A stretch of DNA of 64,000 bases from Talinum fruticosum (Eukaryota; Streptophyta; Magnoliopsida; Caryophyllales; Talinaceae), in contig JAITYX010000137.1 in assembly GCA_021018815.1 (NCBI GenBank), positions 310,001 through 374,000 on the forward strand. Direction: 5' to 3'. Of the stretch, positions 36,071-48,700 are shown in pieces. The translations under genes and the position numbers were made by a program. The notes under the pieces are model-generated. The model had not been told where the DNA came from. It saw only the letters and a list, made by a program, of their open reading frames with translations, and searched no databases. Within the stretch, counting starts at the first letter, position 1; each line of letters starts with the position of its first letter.

Positions 36071-37441
36071 CACTACTTTAAGAACGACTTTCAAAGACGA
36101 GTCTTTAACGACAATTATAATGAAAAACCATTGTAAAAAATGATGCGGTGACATTTTTGTAAAAAAGGTGGATTTTAATGTACATATAATGACGGTTCAA
36201 ATAATGAACTGTCGTTAAAAGTTAGCTTTTAACTTTTAACGATGGTTCATTCTTTGAATCGACGTCATATATTGATTTAACCACTTACTCTCTCTCTGCT
36301 TGTTTCTTCTCTCTACGATTTCCAGTTATCGCTGCACCCTCTCTCACTCTCGTCGGCTGGTATGTAACTCATATATCCCTCTCTTATTTTGTAAATGAAA
36401 TGTGGCATGCTTAGTGGTCGTCAAAGGTGTAATTAACTTAGTGTTGAGCATAATTAAACTTGACAAATTATTATTATTGTTTTGGGGCTTGACGGAATTG
36501 CCATTGTGGGCTTAAGCAAGGTTCTAGGAATTCGTCTAAACTTACACCCTAAATTGCTATTGTTGAATTCTTGTATATAACACACAAAGAAACCGAAGAA
36601 AACGGCCAAAATCGAGGAACCGAGGAGCTGGGCAGCCAGCACGGGCCGTGCCGGACAACACGGTCAACTAGTGTTGGCTGCTGCCCGACCTAACTTCGTG
36701 TTTCTATCCGAAAATTATTGTACATGTTTTATTTATCAAGAGTTGTATAATTGCTTGCGAGTATAAAATGGATTCTTCCCAAAGTTTAAAAAAAAAAGAG
36801 GGGACGAACAATGATGAATAAGGAGAAGTTGTCCGGAGTAGAGACGATCCAACTCTCCTTCAACGAGTGGAATTTTACTGAGACACGAAAATGCTATAGG
36901 TGATCACAGAGCTCGCTTTATGAGCTATGTTGGTGCTGCAACCTACACATACGTGAACATTAACTACGGAAATTGGGTCGCAATCCCGATCCCATTAAGG
37001 ATAACCTTTGGAACAATATTCGGGTAAATGCATTATATCTCAACTTAATATTGCAACTTATTGTGAATGGTTATTATATATATACTAATGCATGTCGTTC
37101 TTGTGTTCCAAAAACGTTAATCTTGGATGTTAAAGAATATGATTTCTCCTTAGTGAAACACAAGACCCTTATGCCAGCGCTAGAAAAGTTTAAAAACTTC
37201 AAATCTAACATTGTCGCTATATGGATCTACAAAACAAAGCAAATAAAACAAGAAGGTAGACCATGGGAGGTCTACAACTTCATCACCGAGGAGGACTGGA
37301 GTGCATTTGAAGCATATGTCTCCTCTCCGGAATACATGGTAATTTATCATCATTTGTTATCTTTTTTCGATTTCGGTCTTATGTATCGATATTTTCGTTG
37401 TCTTTATTACTTGCGCAGCACTAGGTGAAGCCAACTGGAAG

Positions 37442-37857
37442 AGGATTAAGAGTAATGTGTATCCCCATGTGATATCCCATAGGGGATAGGTGAAGTTGGG
37501 GGAGAACGTTGTAGAAGCAAAAGTTTGAACAACTTCAAAGCACATCCGGTGGAGGTTCCATTACGGATACTACGCACCTCACTATCGAGAGGAACGAACT
37601 GTGGATCGAAGGAAGAAAAAAGAAAGATGGAACTTTCACTATGACCGAAGAGGATTAAGAGCAATGTGTATCCCCATGTGATATCCCATAGGGGATAGGT
37701 GAAGTTGGGGAGAACGTTGTAGAAGCAAAAGTTTGAACAACTTCAAAGCACATCCGGTGGAGGCTCCATTACGGATACTACGCACCTCACTATCGAGAGA
37801 AACGAACCGTGGATCGAAGGAAGAAAAAGAAAGATGGAACTTTCACTATGACCGAAG
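37442..37857 (+). repeat. Tandem duplication of a 209-bp coding segment in the CACTA gene
   Basis: Copy 1 (37442-37650) and copy 2 (37651-37857) are nearly identical. They differ at a few substitutions and at two homopolymers (GGGGG versus GGGG; AAAAAA versus AAAAA). The segment encodes part of the Transposase_24-like region. Confidence 0.9.
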
Positions 37858-39703
37858 TAAAATCTATTGCGCAGCGACTCGTGAGTTTTTACTATTACTT
37901 TTATTTATTTTGAGAACTTATCGGTTTTAATATTATGAATTGTCAAATGATAATATATTTCCTTCTTACAGGAGTCTTTGTCACAAACATCGACTTCGGA
38001 CGTCGCCGACACCACCGGGAGGAGGGACAAGCTAGCCTTGGCCCTAACAATAGATGAGCATCCCGGTCATGTTCGAGCCGTCGGTGGGAGGGTGGGAAAA
38101 GTTGAGCACTCCGGGGCTAGGAAGAAACGCCATGTCACTTCCAACCAAGCGTATATGGAGGCCAAAATGGCCAAAATGAGGTCCCAAATGGAGTTCTAAC
38201 AATCCCAAGACCCAAATGGTTGCCCGGATTGAACATATGAGGGAACAAATGCACGCCCAAATGGCGTATTTCACCAAGATGGGTATGTTGGCACCGGCAT
38301 ACCCATGTGCGATTTGGGTCAATTTTCACCCCAAACACCAGGGAGCGCAAATGTGAGCTCACCCATCGACCAATTCGAACTTATGGTGGAGGTAATTCAT
38401 ATTTGCAACCTAAATGTATTTATATGCATGTTTGTATTTTGACTAATTGGTGTATAATCTTGTTGAATGAATAGTGTATATTGCGTGGTTGTTGTGGAAC
38501 TCCAGCGTGTGGCCATTGAGTAATTACTTATAATATGTTTTTGTTGTTTCGGATGAGTGTCGTTATTTACATGCATGTTTATATTTTGACTAATTGGTGT
38601 ATAATCTTGTTGAATGAATGGTGTATATTGTTTGATTGTTGTGGAACTACGGCGTGTGGCCGTTGAGTAATTATTTATAGTATGTTTTTGTTGTTTTAGA
38701 TGAAGGCCGTTATCTCAGGAAAATGTTTACTTTTAAGGGGAAACTCGTCCGTTTATTTCCGGGATTTTTAGGTAGTTCAACTTCTATGTCAAAGGTTTTC
38801 CTATGATTGTAATTGTTATGCTTATTCTTATGCAGCAGGTGAATTGCAAGCTAGCTTTTCATCACCCTCCCCTAGAGTATGTTGTGGCATTGGGTGGTTT
38901 TTTTCTCATGGAGGTCGGATATCGTCGTTCACGGGGACACCCCTTCTAAGTGACGAGGTGAGGGTGAGTGTTAAAAACGTCATGCACGGGAAAGGCGAGT
39001 GTGAGTTGCCGATTCGGACACCGGACCTCCACACTATTGACGATGCAGATCAACATTTTTCTTCGTTGGCCCAAGAGTTTGGTCATCCTCTATATGGTAA
39101 TTTGTTTTTTAAAATATTAGATTTAGTTGTTAATATCACGTGTATATATTTCTAATTTTTGTATTGATTATTCACTAGGATATCGGGGACATATGTGGGA
39201 GTGGGATGAAGGGTACTCCATCTCCCTCGGTTGGCACAAGCAAGTATTCTACGGTGCCCGTTCGTCGTCCGAAGAAGTCTCCTCTCGTATCCATTGAGGA
39301 GTCTTGCACGGATTGGTGTGCTACTCTACAAAGTTATGTGAAGACTTTGTCAGCAGATACATCGCTCCCATTCAGTGTGCTAGGTCACGTGTTTAGGCAA
39401 TGTGAAGGGGACAATGAGGACATTACCTTCTTTGCCTTCCTGGACGACATACTCGCAATTTTTGGATATGTAGGAAATCGGCGCATCCGCTATTATGATT
39501 GGCATAATGTGAGTTACTATATTCATAACTTCTTTTTTTAACTATTAATTTCAATTTCTAATTACATACAATTAATATGTAAGGTTCGCTGCATGAGATG
39601 GGGAACGAGCTCGTCCGGTTTCTCAACCCCAATTCCATTCAAGGATTGGGGCGAAACAAAATGAACGAGCGGACTATATCTTCAACGTCACGAAACATAA
39701 TGT

Positions 39704-42693
39704 TGTAACGCCCTAATATAATCACTATATAAAATACACTTATTGAATAAATATAATATAACAAGGCAAGCAGAAAACACTCGTCGTATTAGGGCGTTAC
39801 TCGTCGTCCCTCCTCAAGAGACTAGGCTAACTTTACAACAAGACACATGATAATCTTTTCAATTTATCCAAACACTTACAATAAAAGTCTCGTACCTCAA
39901 ACCCAATATATACATAATTTAAACCACCAACACGAGTTCGTTCTTCCCAAAATACATTATGACATTTAACAATTCACCATCGACGTAAATAACTCCGCAA
40001 GCAATTAAATCCACATGGATGTCTTAACCAAAAACACAATTGTCGAAGCCAATCATAAAACGCTTCAAGATTAACCAAAGCCCGATCACCGATATGAGTC
40101 AACACCTCCCGATTCCTTTGCTCTTGTCACTTCTTGCCCAACATTAACAATATTTTCTTCCCCTAAAAACATTTAAGAAAACATAAAAACAAGAATGAGC
40201 CATAGGCCCGATACGCTACCCTTGTATCTGTAAAAATATATTATAAAAGTCGGTGAGCGCGCGCAGTTAATTGAAATCGGTTTCAAAAGCTATTTATGTG
40301 TAAAACTAAAGTAAAGCGAAGTAGTGTCACTATGCGTTAATCTTTGAAATAGTTTAGGACCCGTTTACGTACATATGAATGCCATGGCGATTCTGTGAGA
40401 TAATCATATATATAATCAGTAATCGTATAGACAATTCAATCATTTATCTCGATCGATCGTGGAGGGCCCTCGTGAACTGTAACTATGTCTCGTAAGCGTA
40501 ATCGTGTGCAGTAATCGTGTTTATGTAACCGTGATAAATCTACCGTAAGCGTGAACTGTGATCGTGAAGTGGGTTCAAATTATTTGTATTATTAAAAGAG
40601 GAAACTCAACCATAAAGATAAACACTTTGGAAAAGGTACAAGCAATAACGTACCTTAAATATCGTTTATTTTCCTTTTTACACTCCCACACGTAACACAT
40701 TCCTCATGTATTATTTTAGTTTGGTATTTGTGCTCATAAGAGTTCAATTCGTAAGTTTTTAGCAACGAACGTTAATTAATTAATTAATTTAATCTCTAAT
40801 TATCTTGAATCTTTAATAACTTATTGTTATTCATTTAGTTATTAATAAGCTCATTTGTTGGTTTTAAGCCATTAGAAGTCATTGTTCATGGCAACCACCA
40901 TATTAAAACCATACTTTAACCACTTTATCCAATCACACATTTAAAATCTAAAACTTTGATTCAGTTCTCAAATCGTTTCAAACTTATATAAGAGCATTTA
41001 GAATGAATCGGCGTAAACTTGCATTTATAATCACTACTCAATCACAATACAAGTTCAAGTTTAAAAGCTGCAAATTCAGTTCAACACAATTTCAGGTTTG
41101 ATTCGTTTAAGGTTCAATTTATTTCAATTTACTTATAATCAATAGCAAGAAGATTTAAACCAAGCAATATTTACCAACTAATTATTTAATTTGCTATGCT
41201 GATTCATAACAGAACTTGAACCTCGCTGCATCCCCTTCCCCTGTTTGCATTTTACCAACATCAAATGCCATCACCGATGAACCAATTTGGATCCCAATTG
41301 GCCTATCACTATGCCGATTTAAATTCCCACATCATAACTCACAACTCGTCCATCCAATTTGATTCGTAACCAACTCAAACATGTGAATTCAGGGAACATG
41401 AAGCCGCCTCATAAAAACAAGCAATCAAACCCCCAGGTCTTTGTAATCCACACTCATTTCTTTCCAATCCATTCACATAAGAGACATCCTAATTTATCTC
41501 CATAACTCAACTAAATTACAACATCATCAATTGAACAACAAAGTCATTTGGGCTTTGAAATTAATATTACTTTGAGAGTTTGCAATACCCACATAGTACT
41601 CCTCCCTTTAAATCCAACCATGACTTGCCCAACTCACAACCACATACTCCTCAAATCAATTTTAGCAAATTACATAATTACCTAATTAAATTCCACGAAA
41701 ACCACCTCATCTATTTTTTTTCTTAAGGGTTAACATCACCTAATTTTGATTACTCCACTTCCCTAACATGCTTTTACAACTCAAACAATCTTCACATAAC
41801 AAGGTAATTCAATCATGCTCAATATAATATCAAAGAAATATATTCACAATATGAGCATACCCATATGAACTTCCAATTCCATATCAATGTACAACAACCC
41901 TAAATCCAATTTCAATTGCTCATAATGTTCTTCCAATTCCACCAAAATCAATTCAAAACTCAATTACAACTTGAATTAAAACAACTACCTGTCTAATTAT
42001 TCCGAGTACAACATAAATTTGTGATATAACTTAATTAGAAAGTCGGGATTGGAGAAATACCTTAAAAGGGGTTTAGAGGTGGAATTGGTCGGTGGAAGGT
42101 CCGGTGGTGGAGTTCGAGTGTCGAGGCAGCGGCAGCGGGCTTTGGTGGGCGGCATTAGGCACCGGACGGTGGCCGAGAGATGGCGGCAGTCGGTGGCGAA
42201 GCAGCGCAGTAGCGAGGGCGGTTACGCCCTGTTCGCGCGAGACAGAGCGAAAAGAAGGAGGACAGAGGTCGTTAGCGGCAGCAAGGGTGGCAGCTAGGGT
42301 GCCGGAGGTGGTTGTTGGTGGTCGCAGGTCCGGCCGATGACTGGGCTGGTGGCCGACAACACAGCAGACGAGCGGGCGAGAGGGAGAAGAGAGGAAGGAG
42401 AGGTGAGAGAGAGATGGATGATGAATGTGTTAGGCTTCCTTATAAATTTTCGATATCCCGATACTTCTAGTGAACTCTTGCCCCTTGATTTCTTTTTCTT
42501 TTTTTTTTTTATCTTGGAAAATTTAATTAACTTTCTATCTTTTTACTATTAGTTTTACCACATAGTTAAATGTTTTTCTCACAGATTTGGCTAAATTTTA
42601 TTTGTTGTGATAATAATTTATACATTATTTTATTTTTGCTTATTATTTTAAATTATTCGGGTTCGAATAAAATTTGCATTATTCGAAAGTATG

Positions 42694-42738
<45 letters not shown>

Positions 42739-42801
42739 AATATTAAGATAATAAAATACAAACTCGGAGTAATTAATTATGATTAAGATTCGGGCGTTAC
42801 A
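39704..42801. mobile_element. Solo LTR (3,098 bp), probably of a Ty3/Gypsy element
   Basis: It begins TGTAACGCCCTAATATAATC and ends CGGGCGTTACA, the TG...CA form with near-palindromic ends. A perfect 5-bp target duplication AATGT (39699-39703 and 42802-42806) flanks it. No second LTR, gag or pol is present, so it is most likely a solo LTR left by recombination. TGTAACGCCC-type ends and LTRs above 3 kb are usual for the Tekay/Del lineage, an inference here. It contains a GC-rich segment (42070-42400) and an AT microsatellite (42699-42736). Removing it restores the Ulp1 reading. Confidence 0.85.
42699..42736. repeat. (AT)n microsatellite
   Basis: An uninterrupted AT run inside the solo LTR. 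Confidence 0.9.
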
Positions 42802-44131
42802 AATGTGCACTCCAAAAATGTTTCTTAGCGCGAGTTCATTAAGGGGTAAGTGTCATGAAACATATAATTGAAGTTTTTATGGTGTTCTACATACTTATAA
42901 ATGTGTTATTTGTATCGGTGTAGCCAACATTGGATGCTTGCTACCATATTTCCCAAGGACAATGTCGCATACTAGCTTGACCCTCCGGGTAATACCATGA
43001 AGAAAGATGTATGAACATACTCCACATGTGAGTTCATACCTTAATCATTTTATGCTTTTTTGTTAATTAGTATTCTTTTCAACTGTATGTCTAATTTGAA
43101 TTTTATTTTTCGATTGAAAAATAGTGCTCTAGCAAATTAGTATTGTAGGGGAGGCTTGAGAGGCTTACGTACTAAACCAAACTCACATATTGTCTTCGTA
43201 ATGATGAGGTTCTCTTACTTGAGTTTGTTTTAATTGTTTTCATTTCATTCTTGCTAGCTACATATTGTACATACTAATTAATTTAAATTTGTGTTAGGAA
43301 TCTATTTTACTTAATATACTGCCATAAACAACCGGGGAGTATGGAGTGCATGAATCTACTCCCAAAGAGGTACTTGCACTTGCACTTGTATTCGATTATG
43401 AAAAAATTAAATTTTTCTAATGTTCTTTTTTTTTTTAGCTTGATTAACACTTGCACTTGACCAAATTAATTAATATGTGTTTTACATTATTGGTGACAAT
43501 ATTTTTCGCGAAAGATGCCCCCACTCCTTTATAAGATGATGTGCTCAACGAGTAAAGACAAGCTTGGGCAAAGTTTGTACATAAACGTATAAAGAAATAG
43601 GTATATATTTAAACTTATTCTTCATTATTTGATTGGTCAAGTTTGGGATTTTAATAACCATACGAGTTATAAGTATATACGTATTTAGGTATACAATTAC
43701 ATAATTATATATATTTAGATAGGTATATCTATTTTTACAATATCTTTTATATGTACCATGTACAAAATGTGATGAATTTGTTGTTTTGTATATATTCTAG
43801 TCAAGACTGTATTGGATTGTGGTTTGTATATACTGAAAGAGTTTTTGTAAGGTTGCATATGATTTTTGTACTGTACGAGAGGACAAGCAAACACAAGAAA
43901 AAATTATTAAAAAAATAGATCTTTTACTACAGTTCTTAAGAAAAACTATAGTAAAAGGACCTATGACGACAGTTCTTGAAAAGAACCGTCGTTATAGGCC
44001 ATATAGAACTACGGTTCCGAACCGTAGTAAAAGATGCCTACCTATAATGATAGCTACATTCACGATGCCCGATAACCGTAGTTAAAGGTCATGTTGAACC
44101 GTAGTTAAAAGTGGCTCCTGTAGTAGTGTAT

Positions 44132-45194
44132 TGTCAATTTTCATTTTATAATTTTTAGTTGTAATAGCGAGCAACTGGATTGCTGCCATGTTTTGGTAGT
44201 CAATTTTCAATTTTTAATTTTTAGGGGTTATTCTAGTGGTGCAATTGGTTTTTAGTGGTGATTCAATTTTTTATCCAAATTGTTAATGGTGATTCTAGTG
44301 TATATCATAGTCTTGCCTAGCAATTGTTTTTTTTTTGTTAGAAAAAGTTTTCAATTTTAATCAGAATGTGATTGTGCGTGGTGTAGGTTTTACAATAATG
44401 AACCTACTATGTGATCATCTTTTCATTTTATGTAGATTTATGAATTTAAATTTATGTTTCAATAGATATGCAAAAAATAAAATATTATAAAGTGCTCCAA
44501 ATTCTTAAAAAACTTAAGTAAAAAAAATTATAGTAAAGTCCAATATATATTACAAAGAAATATTTAAAATTAAAATAGTTTTTAAATAAAATCAATTTAA
44601 ATGAATGAAAAGCATAAAAAAATAGTTTTAAAATAAAAGTAAGTTTGATTTCATTCCATAACATGCAACCAAATAATAGAGATTGAAACTTAATTCCATT
44701 CAAGTTACCAACCAAACATATGAATTGAAGATTCAAATCATATATCTAATCCCCAGGTATCATTCTTTCATTTCATTCCATTCTAATTCTTCATATTAAA
44801 TAGGGCATTCAAATTTTGAAAGTGGCAATTGTTTATTAATTTGGTAATGTAGATTCGAAAATTCAATGCTAGCAATGCAAATTATTTTTAAAAATGAAAC
44901 CTTTAAACTTAAATTTCATACAATTTTAAAATAATCACAATAAACCCTAAATTCACTACGAAAACTCTCAATTTTGATTTTTCAGTTCATATTCCTTAAA
45001 GTTATACCAAACCACCAAATAATCAACAAATATAAAACCCTAAATTTGGGTTTAAGGTCGCAAATTCCAAACTGATCATCATCAAAGACAACTCGCCGAC
45101 CCAATTCATATTGAACTTCAAAATAAACAAAGAAAATAAATTAACCACTATTGTGTTTTGTGAAATTGAGTGACAAAAGCAATGACAATAGGAT
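44132..45194. other. Interior of the long-TIR element, right of the CACTA insertion
   Basis: AT-rich, with short repeats such as CAATTTTTAATTTTTAG. I recognised no gene. Confidence 0.35.
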
Positions 45195-45359
45195 ATCACA
45201 TGGACATTTAAGTCATTTCATTTAAATTTAATGGTGATTAACAAAGATGTAATGACAAGTACCCCAATAACAAGAATGAGTACAATATAGATCACTTTGC
45301 AAACTATTATAATAAATATAGTCCACTAAAAATAGTTTCCAAATAATTTGCGATACCCC

Positions 45360-45778
45360 TGTGTCTTTTTTTTTATAGCTTGGGACCTCTTTTTCTTTGC
45401 ATTTAAATTAGGGTTTGTCGAAAACCTAGAATACAAAATTAGCCTACAATCTTCAGTAGCTTGTGAAATTGAATTGTGCATTTTGTTCATTATATGATTT
45501 TGATCAAGAACAACCCTAAAATGTCATCTTTAGTTGTTCAAATCCCTATATATGCGTATCGAGATGAATGAATTATTGTTGTTGCTTGGGACAATGGATG
45601 AACGGATTATTGTTTATTTGTTATTGTTTAAAGATTGTTACATGAATTGCGAGTGTTAAGAAGATTGGAATTGTTATTTGTTGGGGAAGATTAAATTGTT
45701 GTTGTTGTTAAAGATGAAACTATTCGTGTTGGTGTTAAAGAGAGAGAAAGAAAGGGTCTTGATCGGAGGTGTAACAGC
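45360..45778. other. AT-rich spacer between the two transposon units
   Basis: Reading frames are short and I recognised no family. GTT-rich patches occur near 45575-45720. Confidence 0.35.
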
Positions 45779-48700
45779 CACTACTATAAAATTGTTAATT
45801 AGCGATGGAAATTAGCGACGAAGACAGTTCCGTCGCCAAACAATGATGGAAACCGACAAAAAGTAGCAAGTGTGTCGGATAGCGATGGAATTAGCAACGA
45901 ATATCCACTTCCGTCGTTATTTCTAAAATAGCGACGGAAAATTTTGTCTCTATTCCGTCATTATCGGGAATAGTCCGTCGCTAATCTGTGGTTGGTGGAA
46001 TAACAATTTCTAGATCTAGAAAAAAAAACTAACTAGAATAAAATTAATTTTGCAAATAAAATGGAATTTTCCGTCGCTGGTCCGTTGCTAATTAAAAAAA
46101 TTGGTTAGCGATGAACTATTCTGTCGCTAACCTGATATAAGTTTCAGATCCGGCCTTTCAGCCGGACCGAGAGAAGCGAACCGGAGAGAGAGAGCGAGTG
46201 CGAGCGAGAGAGATACCTAACCATTGGCCGTCCACTACTGCCACCATCCGCCGCGCCCGCTACCGTCCGCCGCTCGCGCCGACGTCCGCCGCGGCTACTT
46301 CCGGTCTGCTGCCCTTCTATTCGTGAAGTTTGGTCCGAGGAGTTGAAGGACGGGGAGGAGACCGTCGTTGCTACCACTCGGTCTTGCTGCCGCCATTTCC
46401 ACCACAACCTAACAAGTGTTTCAAGGTAGTGTTTTCTTCATTGTTGTTGGATTTAGGGTTTTGAATAATTTAGTATAAATTGATGATTTTATATAATTTG
46501 ATGCAAATTACAATTGTTTGTGAATGAAATTGAAAAAAAAGTGCAATCGTGTGATTTATGTATATATGTTGTGTTGTTTAAAGTATGTGAGGTTAGATTT
46601 GTTGAAAGAAATTGTTAAAGTTGAAATAAATGTTGTTTGTGATTTATGTGTAGTTGTTTGTGGTTTATTTATAAATTTATTGAGCTTTTGACAATGTATC
46701 AATAGATAGTGGTTAATTGTGTGAAATTAGAAATAAAGTTATTGTTGTAAATTTGGAAATAATTTTATAAATTATGTTTGTGTGTGAGTTAATTTATACT
46801 AATTAGGTAGAAATAATGTAATGAATTTTATTTGTGTGAGTTTTATTTATACTAATTAGGTATGGGTAGTTTAATAATGAAATAAATAATTAAGAGTAAA
46901 ATATAGAATTAAAGAAATTTATGTATAAGAAAAGTATATGTTCAATGCATAATGGTTATATATTATGTTCATTAGACTAAAAAAGGTAATCATAACATCT
47001 CCATGTATTGATTAATAACTAATAATTGAATAAATTGTTAAATGTTAATCAAAATATATGTGGAAGGGCCTACGCATCGTAGATGGATGTATCGTAGGTT
47101 ATTACCTGGTAGAGTTGGGTACAAACAAGAGTTTTTAGACGTGGTTGAGGAGTTTGATGCACATGTTAGAAGTCAATCAGAATTTGTACATAATCAAGAA
47201 TATAGGTGTCCATGTTGCAAATGCAAAAATCGGAAGTACAAGGATCTCGAAAAGTTAAGTTACACCTTTATCAATATGGTCCTCTTCCAAACTATTGGTA
47301 TAGGACAAATCATGGAGAAATAGATCCTCATTTATATGAGGATGGTGGTATGAATTCTAACATATTCAATGATGAAAGTGGCTCCAATCATATGAACTAC
47401 GGCAATGTAGAATCAAATATCGATCGTATGAATGATATGGTCACAAATGCCATGATGTCAAATTAAGGCTCTACAAGTGAGCCTCCAAATACCAATGCTC
47501 AATCTTTCTTTAATATGGCTGATGTTGCACAACGACCTTTGTGGGAAGGAAATGAAACTCACATTAAGTTGTCGACAACAGTTAGATTGTTGAGTATCAA
47601 GTCCGACTACAATATTATAACTAAGCTGTTTTGTATGTTTTTTAATTAGGTTCTTTCCCATTGATAAAGTGGTGAGTACAATTTCCCGGATCTTCCAAAG
47701 CAAGTGTGATGGATCATGGTCTACGGGGGTAAAGTTCCTTGATCACAACGAGATCTTTGGTTTTATGAGTTTAAGGTAATGACAAATTTTTAGTTTTACG
47801 AATTTGAGGTAACATAATGACTTATTGTGTATGTTTGAGCATTATATTATATTTTTATAACTTATAAACTTTTTCATTTATACAGAAATTTTACACTTGG
47901 TCTCCAACCGATGAAGTCCAAATCAGAAGAAATTTTGAGAAGAAAGGAAGTGATCGATTGAAGGACGTCATGCTGAAAGCAAGGAAAACTAAAAAGAAGC
48001 CGATATGGTTGGGTGACAACTACTTGGAAAGAGTTGTTAGAATACTCGAAACTGCTGAGTACAAGAAGTTATGTGAGCGAGGCTCGGAAAAACCGCAATG
48101 CTGATCAAGGTGGACTTGGTTCATCGCTTCATACTTGTGGCTCAACCCCTATGACGGAGCATAAGCGGCAATTGGTACATACCTTTTAATGATTACGCAT
48201 GCAACTACTAACATGTTCAAATTAGCAAATTGAATGTCTAATAACTTTTTTGTATTTAGATGAAGGAGCTTAAAGGAGTTCTACCTTTATCGACCCAGCT
48301 CTTTTCACGAACCCACAAGACCAAAAAGGACCAATGAGTTGACCGGAAATCCAAGGCCATTTATGTGAGTTACCTTATATATGTAATTTTCAAAATTTTC
48401 AATATAAGGTCTTCTTTGACAACCTTTAATAGTTACATGGCTCAAAAATTTATATATTATTTAGGAAAAGTTTGAAAAAGAGTGGGAAGAGTTGCAAAAC
48501 ACTCAACCCATTCAACCTTGTACCGATGGTCCCAACTCGGAAGAGGATCCTGTGTCCACCCCTTCATAACATGAGTTGTGGGTAAAAGTCAATGCGAATA
48601 AGAATGGTCGCATTTATGGACTTGGATCCGATGCAAAAACTTAAAAACACCATGTCCATGTCCTTCAAATGAACGAAAGTTGCTACTCCAAATGACTCGG

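Larger units (their letters stand above)
36850..43600 (+). pseudogene. Broken transposon gene: Transposase_24-like region plus Ulp1-like protease
   Basis: Pieces in order: an N-terminal part at about 36890-37340 (RPWEVYNFITEEDWSAFEAY at about 37258-37317); a Transposase_24-like part (NVYPHVISHRG at about 37457) duplicated in tandem; an exon at about 37972-38200 (IDEHPGHVRAVGGRVGKVEHSG-like); a further exon at 38839-39090; and a Ulp1-like region from 39206. The Ulp1 part includes LVRFLNPNSIQGLGRNKMNE (about 39613-39672). It is cut after TKHNV by the solo LTR at 39704 and resumes at 42807. After the break come QHWMLATIFPKDNVAY (about 42925), LDPPGN, and CHKQPGSMECM (about 43320-43352). His, Asp and Cys fit the C48-protease triad. 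Stops and shifts make it defective. Confidence 0.7.
36071..44128 (+). mobile_element. CACTA (En/Spm) transposon, 8.06 kb, carrying a TNPA/Ulp1-type gene
   Basis: The left end is CACTACTTTAAGAACGACTT and the right end, reverse-complemented, is CACTACTACAGGAGCCACTT. Subterminal regions (36080-36260 and 43915-44120) carry many copies of short motifs such as ACGACAGTTCTT, AACCGTAGT and TAACGA in both orientations. The 3-bp flanks are TGT (36068-36070) and TAT (44129-44131), one mismatch from a perfect duplication. About 3.1 kb is a later LTR insertion, so the original element was about 5 kb. Confidence 0.85.
34989..45359. mobile_element. Long-TIR (Mutator-like) element hosting a CACTA insertion
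   Basis: Left arm 34989-35148 and right arm 45195-45359 are inverted copies, about 80% alike by eye. Both include AACTATTTTTA, ATAGTTTGCAA-GTGATCTATATT and AAATGTCCATGTGAT in matching order. Without the CACTA element at 36071-44128, the unit would be about 2.3 kb. Long TIRs with unrelated interiors fit Mutator-like elements, but no matching 9-bp target duplication was found. Just inside the left arm (35225-35312) lies a pyrimidine-rich leader ending in a good splice-donor context (GCAAAGGTAAGC), which might be a captured first exon. Confidence 0.65.

Noticed and set aside
42049..42552. Overlapping Arg/Gly-rich open frames
   Set aside because: They lie inside the solo LTR in a GC-rich patch; overlapping frames of that kind arise from composition.
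34989..45359. A 9-bp target duplication for the long-TIR element
   Set aside because: Flanks ATGACTAAA and TGTGTCTTT do not match, so the Mutator-like label rests on the long TIRs only.
46144..46407. Minus-strand Arg/Ser-rich frame
   Set aside because: It sits on the probable noncoding first exon of the CACTA element and has no family resemblance.
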